Assembly: GCF_041146795.1 (NCBI RefSeq)
Contig: NC_135176.1
Location: 17,247,786-17,311,785, forward strand
Length of the DNA: 64,000 bases
Source: Maylandia zebra
Taxonomy: Eukaryota > Chordata > Actinopteri > Cichliformes > Cichlidae
Reading direction: 5' to 3'
Shown here: positions 12,025-23,850 of the stretch, in pieces
Numbering within the stretch: the first letter of the stretch is position 1
How the letters are laid out: every line of letters starts with the position of its first letter
The notes under the pieces: model-generated
What the model saw: only the letters and a program-made list of their open reading frames with translations
Database searches by the model: none
Told to the model about the DNA's origin: nothing
Translations under genes and position numbers: made by a program

Positions 12025-12440
12025 CTCTCCACAGAAGGGCGTTCCCTACTGTGGGGGGAAAATGAGTTGAATTTTAATTGGTGGAAACACCTGCACCTGG
12101 GACAGCTGTTCGTGATACACACTGCTGAGTATGTCCGAGCACGCGGCAGGATCACGTCAGAGGATTTGTTTAACAGCGACGTTTTAAAAGCAAAAGGTGA
12201 GTTAAATTAATGATTTCTTTTGTTTGTTTTTCACATAATGTAGTGTCCCGTTACAGTGCCTCTCTCTTTCATCAAGCTGCCTTTTGTGACGAAGAGTTAG
12301 TCTGACGTGTTAACGGCAAGCTGTTGGCAGCTTACTTTGGTCGCTTAGTTGCCAAGTGCGACTCTGGAAATTGTCAGAGTGGCTTTTCGCTTGTGACAAC
12401 TTTTATATTCGACGGCTGAATGACCATATGCCACTACCAG
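12025..12440 (+). promoter_or_regulatory. promoter and 5' untranslated exons of the FHDC-like gene
   Basis: The region is richer in CpG than its surroundings. It has an inverted CCAAT box (ATTGG at 12077-12081) and a CRE-like ATCACGTCAG at 12151-12160. A strong donor CAAAAG|GTGAGT follows at 12196, and a second donor CACTACCAG|GTAAGC at 12440. Either could end a non-coding first exon that joins the acceptor at 12677. In the frame used by the formin an in-frame stop lies just upstream of the first donor, so translation should start at the ATG at 12733. The transcription start is not fixed. Confidence 0.4.
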
Positions 12441-12732
12441 GTAAGCATTATAGTTAATTACCGTTAGATCTGTTGCATCTTCCGCTTTTTTCTTTCTTTT
12501 AAATGAGAAATACTCCGCTTTTGCCTACTGATATTTGGTGTTAGTGAGTTAGTTGGATAATTAAGGACAATATTTTATACATGAAGCAAAGGTTAATTGG
12601 ACAGAATTTCTTTGATATTTTGCTGAATCACCAATTGACTCTCTCTCTCTCATATATGGAATTATATTTTCCATCAGGTCTGAGTTGTCTGCTGCTGGAC
12701 ACTTCCATCATCTCTGGATTAGAGACAAACAG

Positions 12733-15700
12733 ATGGAGGGAGTGCTGATTTTTAAATCTGCTTCTCTTCCCAACTGTTCACCTCCAGACTCGTCTTCTCT
12801 TCCTCTGTCAGCGCCTTCTGAGCCTCCTGCCATGCATGTTACAACTGTATCTCCAGTACCCCCACCGCCACCTCCCCCACCACCCCCACCTCCCCCACCT
12901 GTCCATTCCTCTTCTTTCGGGTCTCGCAACATTCAGAGACGTTCCATGAAAAAGCTGAACTGGGATACTATTCCCAGCCAGCGTGTCCTGGGCAAACTGA
13001 ATGTGTGGACATCTAGTCGGCCCCAGAGGGACCTGGTGCTTGATATTCGGAGCATGGAGGAATTGTTCAGTCACGTAGACAAACGGGCCTCACTGTGCAC
13101 TTCAACAAACCTGAAGAAATGTGATGGCACGGATCACCTTCCACAGGAGCCTCAGGTAAAGGGTTCATTGTACCTGATGCAGATGCTCTAAATTATTATG
13201 GCCACAAAACACAGAAGGAACAAGCAAGGGAAGTGATTAACAGACATGGGAAGTAATTTTAGAAAAGTTCCAGCTAATCAAGTCCTGAGGGCAGAAGTGA
13301 AACTGTTCTGAAAGCATTTCAGCTTCCTCCAAAACTATTTTGCCTTGTATAGATTATCCACTTTTCCTCTTATCTGAATATGTATTTTGTTTTTACATTT
13401 GTGTGTGACGTTGTTGTCTTTAGGTCACAATTCTCGACTCCAAAAGAAGTATGAATATCGGAATCTTCCTGAGGCATTTTAAGAGGTAATGATGCTGCTG
13501 AAGTGTAGCGACACATGATACCAGTGATGAAAAGAACTGCTTAAAAGTAAAAGAACATGATTAAAATGGCAGTGAAAGAGCATTGCAGTGCACCATTTGA
13601 AGACGATAACACAACAAGAACTAAATTGTCTTTTAAATTGAGTAACTACAGGAAGCGGTGGTCGGGGCAGTGCTTTTAACATCAAACGCAGTCAGAAATG
13701 CGGATCTTGACGCATGAGTCACTTCCGCTATGCTAATCATCTTCCAGCTGACAAGCTCTTTATCTTAGTTAACCATATGTAAATAAATGGAAATAAAATG
13801 TAACCTTCAATGAAAGATGTTAGCACTAACAGTAAGGGCAATGCCTTTTTAAAAACTTTTATGACACACTTTCATATCTAAATTGGAGGGAAGCATACTG
13901 CAAAGTAAGTGAGGCTCAACAGAGATGATGGAACATGCTCGATGTGTTTGCTATGAGGGATTATCATCGTATTTGCCTTCACACAGTTCCTCTTTAACAA
14001 CTCCTCATTAAGTTTCTGGTCTGTGTTGCTGGGTGAGCTGTGTCATTGTGTGACAGCTGATTTTTTTTGGGGGCCCTCTGAGCAGTGATGAGTTGCCTTT
14101 TGTTTTTGCACGTGTACCTTTGTTTCTGAAATTATCACTCTGGCTAGCAGTTGGTGTCAGTTTGCTTCATATCAAGATGGTTGTCACCTTCAGTCCAAAG
14201 TTCAATTGGCTCTCACTTTGAATAACAAATTACCGCTCAATGTCTGTCGGCAGCTAAATGCTGTAATGTCGTCAGCGTTACCATCTCAGTCAAATTAAAA
14301 GGGTTTCTGCTTTTGTCTGGTAGTGACTTCATAAAGCTATTTGTATGTTGTCATTTACTGCTATTGCACGTATACTATTAAGCTCGCTGTAAAATCAGAA
14401 ATTTGTTACATACAACCTTTTGACTACAAATCTTCCTGAATTCACAGTTTTAGTATTTCTATCAGTTATGGTCTACTGTTAGGACCTGAAGTATTTGAAC
14501 AATTTTTATTTTTACTCCTAAATTGTGCATAAATGTTTGTATGGATGGAAGTGAATCATCCAAAATGGTTAACATTGGTGCTCCCCTGCCATCAAACATG
14601 AATGCATTATCTTTGTCAAACTCTTGAATTTAAGCTAAGTGTGCACTTTGCTCACATAGTGCTTTATTTATTATTATGTATTTTTTTCTTCTCCTTTCCT
14701 TCTCATTGGTTTTTAGTTTCAGTTGGTTTCCAGACTGGGGGGTTTGGTTAAGTTTTTCTATGGTTTAAAAATGTTTAGTTTTTGTTAGTTTAACTGTTAA
14801 TATTTTATTTACCAAGATTTAGGAAAATTAGTTACAGGTATTATAATGCAGACTGTCAAAGGCAGATGATTCTCAGTGTCAGACATCCAGTCTTGTCCCC
14901 CCAAAACCTTAGTCTTTATATTTGAACTACATTGTTGGCTGTTTATTTGTTTATTTTTTCAGCTTTAGTTTTTAAAACCTTAATGATGTGACGAGGCTGA
15001 AAATCTGTCAATGTCCAAATATTTATGGGCCTAACTGTGTCTCTTGGTTACACTTGAAGGGTTTACAACCAGTGCTACTGTAGAAGAAACTTCTCACCAG
15101 CAGTGTGGATAACTGAGGGAAGCGAGTCTTTGCGGTTTTCACGTTGTCTTGAGATAAATGTAAACTAGTGGCAGCATGGAAAATGGAAAACTGCGATAAC
15201 TCTACAGCACTGTATTTAATAGGTCACGCCGATATGGCAAGAACTGAGTCAGTCTTGTCACTGCTGACTTTTTGTCTCCCTCCACAGGCCTGTGACAGAA
15301 ATTGTGCAGGACATTTATCAAGGGAACTGGCTCCGGTTTGGAAATGGGAAGTTGAAAGAGCTTTGTAAGCTGCTGCCAGAGGAAAGTGAGGTAACAGCAG
15401 CTCCCACCATTGCTTCCCTTTTTTGTTTTTTTTAGCTTTGGTCATCTGTGCATAATATTAACTTAATGATTATTTAAAGTATTTTTACATGAGTAATGCC
15501 AGACTGAGTAGCCTTCTGAAATATAAATGTTTTTCTTTGAGGCTGTTAATTTTATTAAAATATAATTTTGTGACAGTATGTTCATTATCAGATGCATTTT
15601 ATTTGGCCATTCCAAATAATTTTCTTGTAATATCTCCAACTGGCATGAATATTATCCTTGTTTACTGACACTCGTGTGATTGCACAGGTCAAACTGCTGA

Positions 15701-18694
15701 TGTCGTTCAGTGGAAACCTTTCTGTTTTGGCTGAGGCTGACAAGTTTATGGTCCAGCTGGTCAAAGTACCAGGGTGCGTATGGAGTTTTCTAAAGCAGGG
15801 TTTTCAGTATTTATTTATTTTTGTCCTTTTTGGGGTGGTGTAACTCACACATTTGTGAAATATTTGACTGCATATTAAAGAAATGTTGCTTGAGATCTCA
15901 GATAAGCTTTGTTTGAAATATTTAACATTTTGCCACATACCAGCTCTTTGATTCATAGTCGTGCTGACAGTTTAAACATAAACCGGATTGTTTGTCTTTT
16001 GTATGATGTCGTTTTATAATTCTGCCAATTTTCCATATGTCTAATTTTGAAGTGTTCCCTTTAAAATGTTTCTCCACACTCAATAATGGGTTTAGAAAAA
16101 CAAAATTACAACAGCTAATGCAGTTATTTGTTTCTTGGCTTTAGCTATGAGGAACGGTTGAAAATGATGGTGCTAAGGGAGGAATTTTTTCCTCTAATGG
16201 AGGAGGTGAAGAACTCAGTTGGCGCCATGTCCAAAGCAGCTAATGGTAATACTTTACACACATTGAGCTGACTTATCAAGTTCTACTAGAATTACACAAC
16301 CTGTCTATTTTGATGGTTAAATTAAGTTTTCTTCCCCATTATTTTCTCAGAACTGTTGGACTGTGATGACCTCCACTCGGTCATTCGGCTGGTATTAAAA
16401 GCCGGGAACTACATGAACGCTGTTGGTATTTTTCTACACTTTTACACATATGTATATGTATGTTTATTTTTTTTTTCCCCCCAGGTCTTCATAGCTATTT
16501 TACTTATTGTTCATTTATTATTTAGGGTGGTCACAATTCCAATGTTATTGGCTTTAGGATGACCTCTCTGCTTAAGCTGGCAGACACAAAGGCCAACAAG
16601 CCAGGCATGAACCTCATGCACTACGTTGCCAAGGTGAGGAGGATCCTGGAAATGGAGGGATTCACATTTTGATTAAATCACAATGAATGAATTTTGGGAA
16701 GATCTTTTGCTTATCTAAAAAGCCTTTAACTCTCGCTAGTCAGCCCAGTTGACTGATGTTCTGTCATCCTCAGATCTAAACAGTTATTTAACAGATTTAT
16801 CCCGCAGCATTATTTTTGTTTCTTACTCCTTATCTCTCACCCACAGCAAGCAGAATACATTGATTCTGAGTTACTGACCTTTCCCAACCAGCTTGAACAT
16901 ATTGGGATGGCATCAAGGTGGTTATCACTTCATATCCTGTCATTTCATTGTCAGTTTAATTGCTGTCACATCGTTTGTTTATAGAAAATCGGTGAATAGT
17001 TCTGCACTGACGATGTCACTTTTTTTCCACAAATGTGCAAATGCTACCAAAGGATTTGTAAAGAGGAGGTCATCTCAGATTTTGAGAGGGAAGTCAAGAA
17101 GATCAAAGAAGTGAAATTGTACAGCAGCAGACATCCTGGCCTCATACAACAAATGGAGATGTTTTTAATTGTAAAGATTTCTCTTCTTATTTTACTTTTT
17201 TAAATGGCTCAATTTAAGATTGACTATTTTGTAATGTATAAAATCTCTGAATAACTTCTTAGAGGGCTGAGGCCAAGCTTGCAGAAGTGGAGTCCTCTCT
17301 CCAGGAGTTAAAATCTGTGAGCAATGCTGTTGCTGAATATTTCTGTGAAGACCCATCTACCTTTAAATTAGAGGAGTGCTGCTCTATTTTTCACTCATTT
17401 TGCAAGAGGTTTGACACAGCTGTGCAGGTAAGAATGTAATTTTGTGCAATAAAAATATTAACCAATGAAGATTCATCAGGGCAATAAATAAAACTTTGAT
17501 TTTAAAGGTGTATTGTAATTTTCAAATTTTAAACCTGAGGGTTTAATGTTGAGAACTTTGAATTGCCTTGACATGCAAAATTGTGCTCTTGCACTCTTTG
17601 CATTAAGCTGCTGAGTTGTATCTTCCTAAATATACCCTCTCTCTTCACTGCTTTAGGAAAACCGAGAGCGAGAGGAAGCAGAGCGGCGGCACAAGCGGAA
17701 GGAGAGCATGCGTATAGCACCCAAACGCCGATCCACAGCATCAGGACCCAATGGTGAGTCGTCAAGCCTGGAGTCGGCCCTGCACAACTTTCTGTCTACA
17801 GTCCCAGAAGGTTTGGCCAGATGCAGAAAGAATGCACTGCCCCCAATCGAAGGGTCACCCTCGGAGTGCTCTTCCCGGACTGATTCATCAGTAGAAACAT
17901 CTGAGCAAAGTCCCCGTTCTAACCAAGATGGTCATAAGAAACCATTCCAAGCACAAAAAGAGGATAAAGACATGACAAAACTGGAAAACAAAGAAGCCGA
18001 GAAGATGGAAAAGATCTCTCTGAATGTGCTTTGCTACCAAAAAAACACAAAAAGCCTCAACTGTGAGAGAGGTTCAGGTACTCCTTGTCGTTTGCAGAGA
18101 GAGCAAGACATACTTGCTACTCCAAAAACACCTCGGCCTAGGACCAGAGACTACTTCTTTGCCAGCAATGGGGATGTGAGCTCCCCGTGGACTATCCTGA
18201 GCCCTTTTACTTGCACTCAGAAAACCAGCCCCCAGAGAAACAGACCAGCCCACCAACGCAGGCTGTCATCCACATATGGTGGTGACAACCTTGATGATGG
18301 TGTGTGGAAGAGCGATGAGGGCAATGATGCACCCAAATCTGTCAGTGAGATGTCTCCATCTAGGGGTTCTGGTTTTCTTCCTGAATGCCCCAATCAGAGA
18401 GGTTTGTCGCAGGGTACCACCTACAGGTCTCATTCTGTTGATGAAGCTGTGCAGTCCCCTCCATCTGGCTTCCAACTGGGAGACCTGCTGCAGAAACACT
18501 CATCTCAAAGGTCATTCTCCTCTGGCTCAAGGACGGAAAGTGTAACAAAAGAGGAAACTGGAATTAGTAAGGCTGGGAATAATGCAGAAGGGCAGGTGAG
18601 CACGTCTGGATTTATATCCTTCTTCAGGCGTATTGGAGGCAGAAGCAAACCCAGTGATTTGGAAGAGCAAAATTTCAAAGGTTCAAGTACTTAA
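12733..18694 (+). CDS. FH2 domain-containing protein 1-like formin (FHDC family)
   Basis: Eleven coding exons: 12733-13155 (exon acceptor at 12677), 13424-13485, 15288-15390, 15688-15773, 16145-16245, 16351-16421, 16526-16633, 16847-16917, 17053-17170, 17263-17427 and 17657-18694 (stop TAA). Phases agree throughout, giving 781 residues. A short FH1 poly-proline tract lies at about residues 42-57. FH2 runs from about 70 ([19 protein letters not shown]) to 420 and includes [31 protein letters not shown] and [20 protein letters not shown]. The C-terminal tail is unstructured; it carries [20 protein letters not shown], seen in FHDC proteins, and a basic [12 protein letters not shown] near the end. 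FHDC formins lack the GBD/DID regulatory region, nucleate or elongate actin, and human FHDC1 also binds microtubules. The tail here is shorter than human FHDC1, as expected for a paralogue. Intron 6 has a weak donor (GTTGGT) and intron 8 a pyrimidine-poor acceptor. The exact paralogue number is not resolved. Confidence 0.92.
14475..15038. mobile_element. about 560 bp TIR element in FHDC intron 2
   Basis: The left end ACTGTTAGGACCTGAAGTAT and the inverted right end ACAGTTAGGCCCATAAATAT match at most positions. They resemble a widespread teleost element whose ends read ACAGTTAGGTCCATAAATAT (from memory). There is no ORF, so it is probably a non-autonomous Tc1/mariner-like copy. Target duplication is not clear. 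Confidence 0.5.
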
Positions 18695-18940
18695 TATAAG
18701 AATTTTTTTTTTTTTTTTTTTTTTTTGGAGATGGAAACCAAGCTTTGCCTTTTTTGTTAAAAACTGTCTGTCTTTTTTATGTTATGGTTTTACCCTTCAG
18801 TGGAAACAAGGCAAACATGGACTTGCTTTGAACTGAAGGTTTTGATTTTTGAGACTAACCACATTCAAAAATCGCAACAGGTTCCTCACTTTTTTTTGTC
18901 CTTTTTGTATGAAATAAAGGCTGACATTCTATCTTTTAAA
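18695..18940 (+). other. FHDC-like 3' UTR with polyadenylation signal
   Basis: A short 3' UTR with a T-rich run (18702-18726) and AATAAA at 18913-18918, followed by GT/T-rich sequence. This is a normal distance from the TAA stop. Confidence 0.55.
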
Positions 18941-19020
18941 TTTTTATCTGTAATATTGGCTGTACTCAAATGGTAAATAACTTTTCAAATTAAATTGTTG
19001 TCTCATATGCTATTGTTGTG

Positions 19021-21235
19021 ACTTTCTTGGATGTCTGACTGAGGGTAACTTCATCTTGGTGATACCTGCTCAGTTTCCAGTTAGCCTTTGACCTCATCTA
19101 TTATTTCTTTAGTCCTTTTTACTTAATGAGTAAGCCTTGGATTTGAGGTATATCAATTATGCTTTTAGTTCACACAGTAGTCAGGGGCTCCTCCAGAACT
19201 GTTTCATAGGGTAGGCCATTTTTTGGGCCACTAAAAATACTGGGGTCGCACACCACAAACAGAATTTCCAGTTTTATTGTTCCATTTTCAAATATAGGTT
19301 ACTTGGAAAAATTTGGCAAAAGGAGAAAGTAAAGAGTTGTATGCTCAGATAATTTCATAGTAAAGTTTATATTACTGAAAATTGGTACGGATTTTGAAAT
19401 CCATGATTGTTTTAATTCTTTGACTCCCAATCGTCACTTTAATGATTCTCAGCTGAGCAGAAGCAGCTTACCTCCATTCTGGGAGACTGAATCTCAACTT
19501 AAAAGCCAACTTCTTTAGAAAAGACATGAGTATTTGATCATGTAAGAGTGTGAGCTGTTGCCCGTCTCTACGTTGGCCCTGAGATGAACCAGCTTTTCTG
19601 CAACCTTATTATCATATTAAAAACATAGGACGGTCTTGCCTGGGGGCCCTACTCCTGACTGTAGTAACTAAAATGAGCCTTTGCTGAGGACACATTGCTG
19701 TTGAGCTCCTCATGCTGTCCTGGTGTCTCTGCTCAGCAGTAGATAAGATTTTGGATAAAAAGAGGCATTCAGTGCTGTTGCTTGGGTTACAGGGTTTGTT
19801 TACAGCCATTTTGAGCTCACAGTATAATAATGCATCCTGGAACAAACTGCTTCATACAAGCTCCTTTCTGACTGTTCTTTGGCCTCCCACATCCATCCCT
19901 CCCACCAGCAAGTGCTCCGTGTGGACATTTGCAGTTGCCTGGCATTTCAAATTAAAGGGTAGAGTGAATAGGGAGTTTTGGAAAGATTTGGACTACTTGG
20001 TCTGACAAACTTGTGGCTATAAGCATGTAAAAAGCTCTTTTTGTCAGAGGTGCTTACTTTCAGAGCATAGGCTACTACATTAAGTGGAGATGAAATTAAA
20101 GGAGCGGTACATAAGCAGCAACTGGCCTGTCTGATGTAAAACTAGCGCTCCAGTGTACAATCGGACCATTGTGATAGACTGTTGAGCACAGTGAGTCTGT
20201 CTCATGTGAGTCAACTCCCTAGGACAAGAGGTGACCTGCTGTCTTAGCCAAGCTGCACTCTCACCAGGGCCATGCTAATGAAGTGTTCGGAGTTTAGTGT
20301 GTCCCAGTGAAAGATGAGAAAGGAGGTGGGGAGGGGGAAACTTGGACTGAGAAGTGAGAGAGGGAGGGAGACTTTCAACTTGTTTTGTGATGAAGCATTT
20401 AAGCAGAGAGGAACATTTGAGAGGAGAGAGGGAGTCATTGTCTTCATAACACAGAAAACTAAAAGGGAATGTAGAGGACAACCAAGGAACACAAGACTTC
20501 CAGCAAATAAGGTGACCACCCTGGATGTTTGTTTTGTTAAATGTGGGGACTGGAGTTTGGACCAAAAAGGTAGATAAACACTAAACATATTAATATAATG
20601 TATTACAACATAATAGGAAAGTGATTTTAGTCTGTGGACAGGTGTTGTTTTAATATATTCTGCTGAAAATTGTTTGTGTGTCTAGTGTAGTAATAGTTAG
20701 AGGAGTTAGACTGTTTGCAAAGTGCTCCATTTAGATTTGAGGTTGGACAGGAAAACCACTAAGAATCCCCTCGTGATTAACTCAAGCGTGTTTTCAGAAC
20801 AGCACATTAGACTTTAACCTTTAATGTGACTTCAAGTCAGGGATCCTCTGTGATGCACCTCTGCTTTACAGGGGGAAAGGAATGGTTAAGCTTTTCGGCT
20901 CTCGTGTCTAACCACGGGGAAACAGGACTGTGTTTCTGGTTGAAGACCATTCCTCAGCCTCCGTGGCTATCACCACATACGTGTACATTTTAATGCGGTG
21001 CTAAACTGATGTGAAGTTACTCTGACAGGTTATGATGGTTCATTCAGATTTTTTAAAACTCAGATTAATAAAATTAACTGGACTCGCGTGGAGGTACTGT
21101 CGGTAGACGGTCAGCGTAAACGCATTCTTAAAGGAATTAACACGTTCAGCGTTAAGACACCTTGGTTGTATTGTTGTTCCGCTATAATTGGCAAATTTAA
21201 GGCAAATTGCAAGCGTGTGAAAGAAGAAATAGATA
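19021..21235. other. intergenic sequence, no gene recognised
   Basis: Nothing with coding character is seen. At about 19193-19420 there is a possible decayed hAT-like end (CAGGGGCTCCTCCAGAA followed by GGCCACTAAAAAT), judged from memory of similar fish repeats and not paired with a second end. The rest is unassigned. Confidence 0.4.
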
Positions 21236-21307
21236 TGACCCCGACGTGATTTGAACACGCAACCTTCTGATCTGGAGTCAGACGCGCTACCGTTGCGCCA
21301 CGAGGTC
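21236..21307 (-). tRNA. tRNA-Trp (anticodon CCA)
   Basis: The minus strand folds as a cloverleaf. The acceptor stem is GACCTCG with CGGGGTC (one G-U pair) and discriminator A. The D arm includes GGCGCAACGGTAGCGC. The anticodon stem is TCTGA/TCAGA around loop CTCCAGA (anticodon CCA), and the T arm is GCGTG-TTCAAAT-CACGT. Internal A and B boxes (GGCGCAACGGTAG and GTTCAAATC) are intact and there is no intron. It looks functional. A clear run of four or more T residues just downstream is not obvious, so the pol III terminator may be weak or more distal. Confidence 0.95.
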
Positions 21308-23090
21308 TCTGCGATGGCCAGCCAGACACCAGTGCTCATGTGGCTGTGTGTCGACGGTTATGTCTGCGCATTTTATTTCCCTGTCTATCCGTGCCGAACG
21401 TTTATCTCATTAATCACTGAGAAATAGTTTCTTTATTGAAAGTTTCAGCGTGCTTCTCACATACCAAAATCATCACACGTGTTTTACTTTGTAAATACTT
21501 TCAAACCAAAAGTATTTACACCATAGCTGTTCTGATTTTACCAAAATTTGAGATCTGATGTAAGATACTTTGTCGGTTTATGGTCTTATGGGTTTTTTGG
21601 GGGGGTTTTGCACAGCATGTACGTCCACCATATAAAACAATTCATCGATATCCATATTAAATATGAACGCGTTGCAGGGTCCAAATCTTTCAGTAGATGG
21701 CGCAATTTATCCGAGGTTAATCATAGGGTGCCAAGCCACAGAGGAATCCACAAAATAAAAGTTTTAAAATTCATGCTTTTGACAAAAGTAATGCAATCTA
21801 TGGTGAAGTGCACATGACATATTGTGTTGTTGAACTCTACACAATCTAAAGGAGTGGGTGAATCACTCAAACGTAATGTCGAAGGTGCTTGGTTTGTTTG
21901 CTTTGAGTTATGCGGGTTTGTTGCTAATCCCGGTTATTCTCCATCCAGGTGGAAAATAATTTTGGACACTTACCTGCTGTCATTTATTAGCAGCCGGACT
22001 GTACATTGCAAAATGGACGGGTAAGTACATACAATTCATATAACAACTTATTTTGTGTATGTGTGTGTTTTCCCCTTTGACCACATTTTGTTTTTATTTT
22101 TATCATCACTATATTTTTTTTAATGTTCTGATACATCATTTGTTGCCATCACTGTAACCTAAAGCAGTCATATCCATTAGTCACATATAAATAATCCTGC
22201 ACAGGGCTGAAAGTGGTTACTCACATTAGGCTGTTCGCAGGTGAGATGGGTGTTAGCATCAGGGAGCTCCAGCAGTGCAGGGCTCATTGATTAACTGGGT
22301 AAATGTCAGTGTTGGAGCATGCAATTAATATTAATATCTTCTCTGGTAATTTATTTTTTATTGCAACTTCAAAGGCAAATTTACTTTCAGTCATTTTTGA
22401 TTTCATTTTAGAAGCAGCACTATTGACAGAGAGGACATGTTTTGCATGTCTATTAAAGTATCCATCACATTAGTTTTGCACAGAAATTCTCGCTTAATAT
22501 AAAGATATGCATGCCTAGATTGACCTAGATTGTCTTTTAGGCTTCACTTTAGAGTATCCATAAAGTGGTATGCCTTTTTTGAGCCATAACCAACAGTTTT
22601 AGCTGTTGTTATCCAATTATGGCACACACATACTGATTGACTTGACACCTTATTTTCCCTGTGTGCAAATCTGAAAAATAATTATCAAAAAAGCCAAATA
22701 ACAATATAATAGTTTCATTTTCTATGTGGTAGTTTTCATCATATTAACAAAATCTGGAAAGGTTGTGACTTTTTGGTGACTTGTAACTTTCCCTTATAAA
22801 TATGGCAATAGACAGGGCGACCTTCTTCTGGCTATAATAAAAGGCCATCCCTTAATATACTCTGGGTAATAGTCAGACTTCAGAAAAGTGTATGTTCTTC
22901 AGAGCCAACCAGTCAAAATGCGGGACATTGGCTCTAGATGTAGTTTAGGGGGACAAGGAATAAAAATATTGTGTTGCCCCACATAAAAAGGGACCCTAGG
23001 CATGCCTGTTGATGTGTATTTGTTTTGTGTTTGGACAACACATAAAGACTTATGCCACATGTCACAATTCCTCTTGTTGCTGTGAGGCAA
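21308..23090. other. intergenic sequence, no gene recognised
   Basis: The stretch is AT-rich with no supported coding sequence. A donor-like GACGG|GTAAGT at 22021 just after an ATG (22014) could mark a first exon, but no partner exon is visible. No repeat family is recognised. Confidence 0.35.
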
Positions 23091-23091
23091 A

Positions 23092-23113
23092 AGAAAGAAA
23101 GAAAGAAAGAAAA
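23092..23113 (+). repeat. (GAAA)n microsatellite
   Basis: About five tandem AAGA/GAAA units immediately before a decayed LINE fragment. Confidence 0.9.
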
Positions 23114-23117
23114 CACT

Positions 23118-23850
23118 ACTAAAAAATAGTACTGAAAGGACTTCATTGGCTCCCAATACAGTGTAGAATTCCCTTTCCTTTTTGTTGGTTAATAAAGCCC
23201 CAAATGGTTTGTCTCAGGGGCAGATCTACTGTGGTGGCATGGGGTGGTATGTGCCACCCCTAGTGCCACAGTAGTTTTGCATATGAATCAAAATAAGCTG
23301 GCATTAGGAATTTGAGCATAGCTACAACTGAGACCAATAACTGTGCAAGAGCACATTTTGAATTAATACCGTGGGCAATTCAGATTTCAACAAGGTCACA
23401 TTTTTTTTGTGTAACTGAAATGTTTAGTCATTTGGGTTAAAACCCATAAGAAAGTTACAGACTATGATTATATGAAACATGTGTATACCTGCTGCAGTTG
23501 ATGTATTTTAACCATGTGTAGTACATATTACAGAATGTAATACCTGCATATGTGTGACAAAATGGCTTTGATTTTGCCATCCCATCTGATTTCCATGCCA
23601 CCCTTGTGTCACCCTAAAAGAATTCCTCTAGATCTGCCCCTGGTCGGCCTCACAGTAGATTTCTGACGTGCTCACTCTTCCTAACCCAGTCAGAGCTCTT
23701 AGGTCATCTGGCTTTTGACTGTTTCCAGTATTAGCTCTAGGTGTGCTGAAGGTGCTTTCAGTTAATTGTGGTTCAGTTCTTTGGAACAAACCTGGAGAAA
23801 TGAGATAGGATACAACATACTTTACTGTCCCCTTAGGCAAATTTGTTGGG
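23118..23850 (+). pseudogene. decayed reverse-transcriptase C-terminal fragment, split by an insertion
   Basis: At 23130-23175 the + strand reads LKGLHWLPIQCRI, a motif typical of the C-terminal region of fish non-LTR retrotransposon proteins. Frame is then lost. After the inserted TIR element (23215-23642), similar-looking sequence resumes to about 23840 with scattered motifs (near-matches to LWNSLP-type endings) and stops. Clade is not assignable. The extent is approximate. Confidence 0.35.
23215..23642. mobile_element. 428-bp hAT-like non-autonomous element
   Basis: It begins CAGGGGCAGATCTACTGTGG and ends in the inverted copy (TAGATCTGCCCCTG), a perfect 14-bp terminal inverted repeat. The subterminal regions carry related GGTGGCATGG/CCATGCCACCC blocks. 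Flanking 8-mers (GTTTGTCT and GTCGGCCT) agree at 5 of 8 positions, consistent with a decayed 8-bp hAT target duplication. It has no coding capacity and is inserted in a LINE relic. Confidence 0.6.

Noticed and set aside
12685-12732. Upstream in-frame extension of the formin first coding exon
   Set aside because: The frame is open back to the acceptor at 12677, but there is no ATG before 12733, and an upstream in-frame stop lies in the candidate 5' exon.
12708-13074. Minus-strand open frames rich in Gly or Arg/Trp opposite the poly-proline tract
   Set aside because: They are the mirror of the CCA/CCC repeats of the FH1 region.
16893-17114. A 73-codon + strand frame across FHDC intron 8
   Set aside because: It is in the wrong frame for the FH2 continuation and reads intron sequence; the correct exon starts at 17053.
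21548-22024. Possible first exon ending ATGGACGG|GTAAGT
   Set aside because: No downstream exon continues a reading frame, and joining to trim3 exon 1 gives an out-of-frame start.
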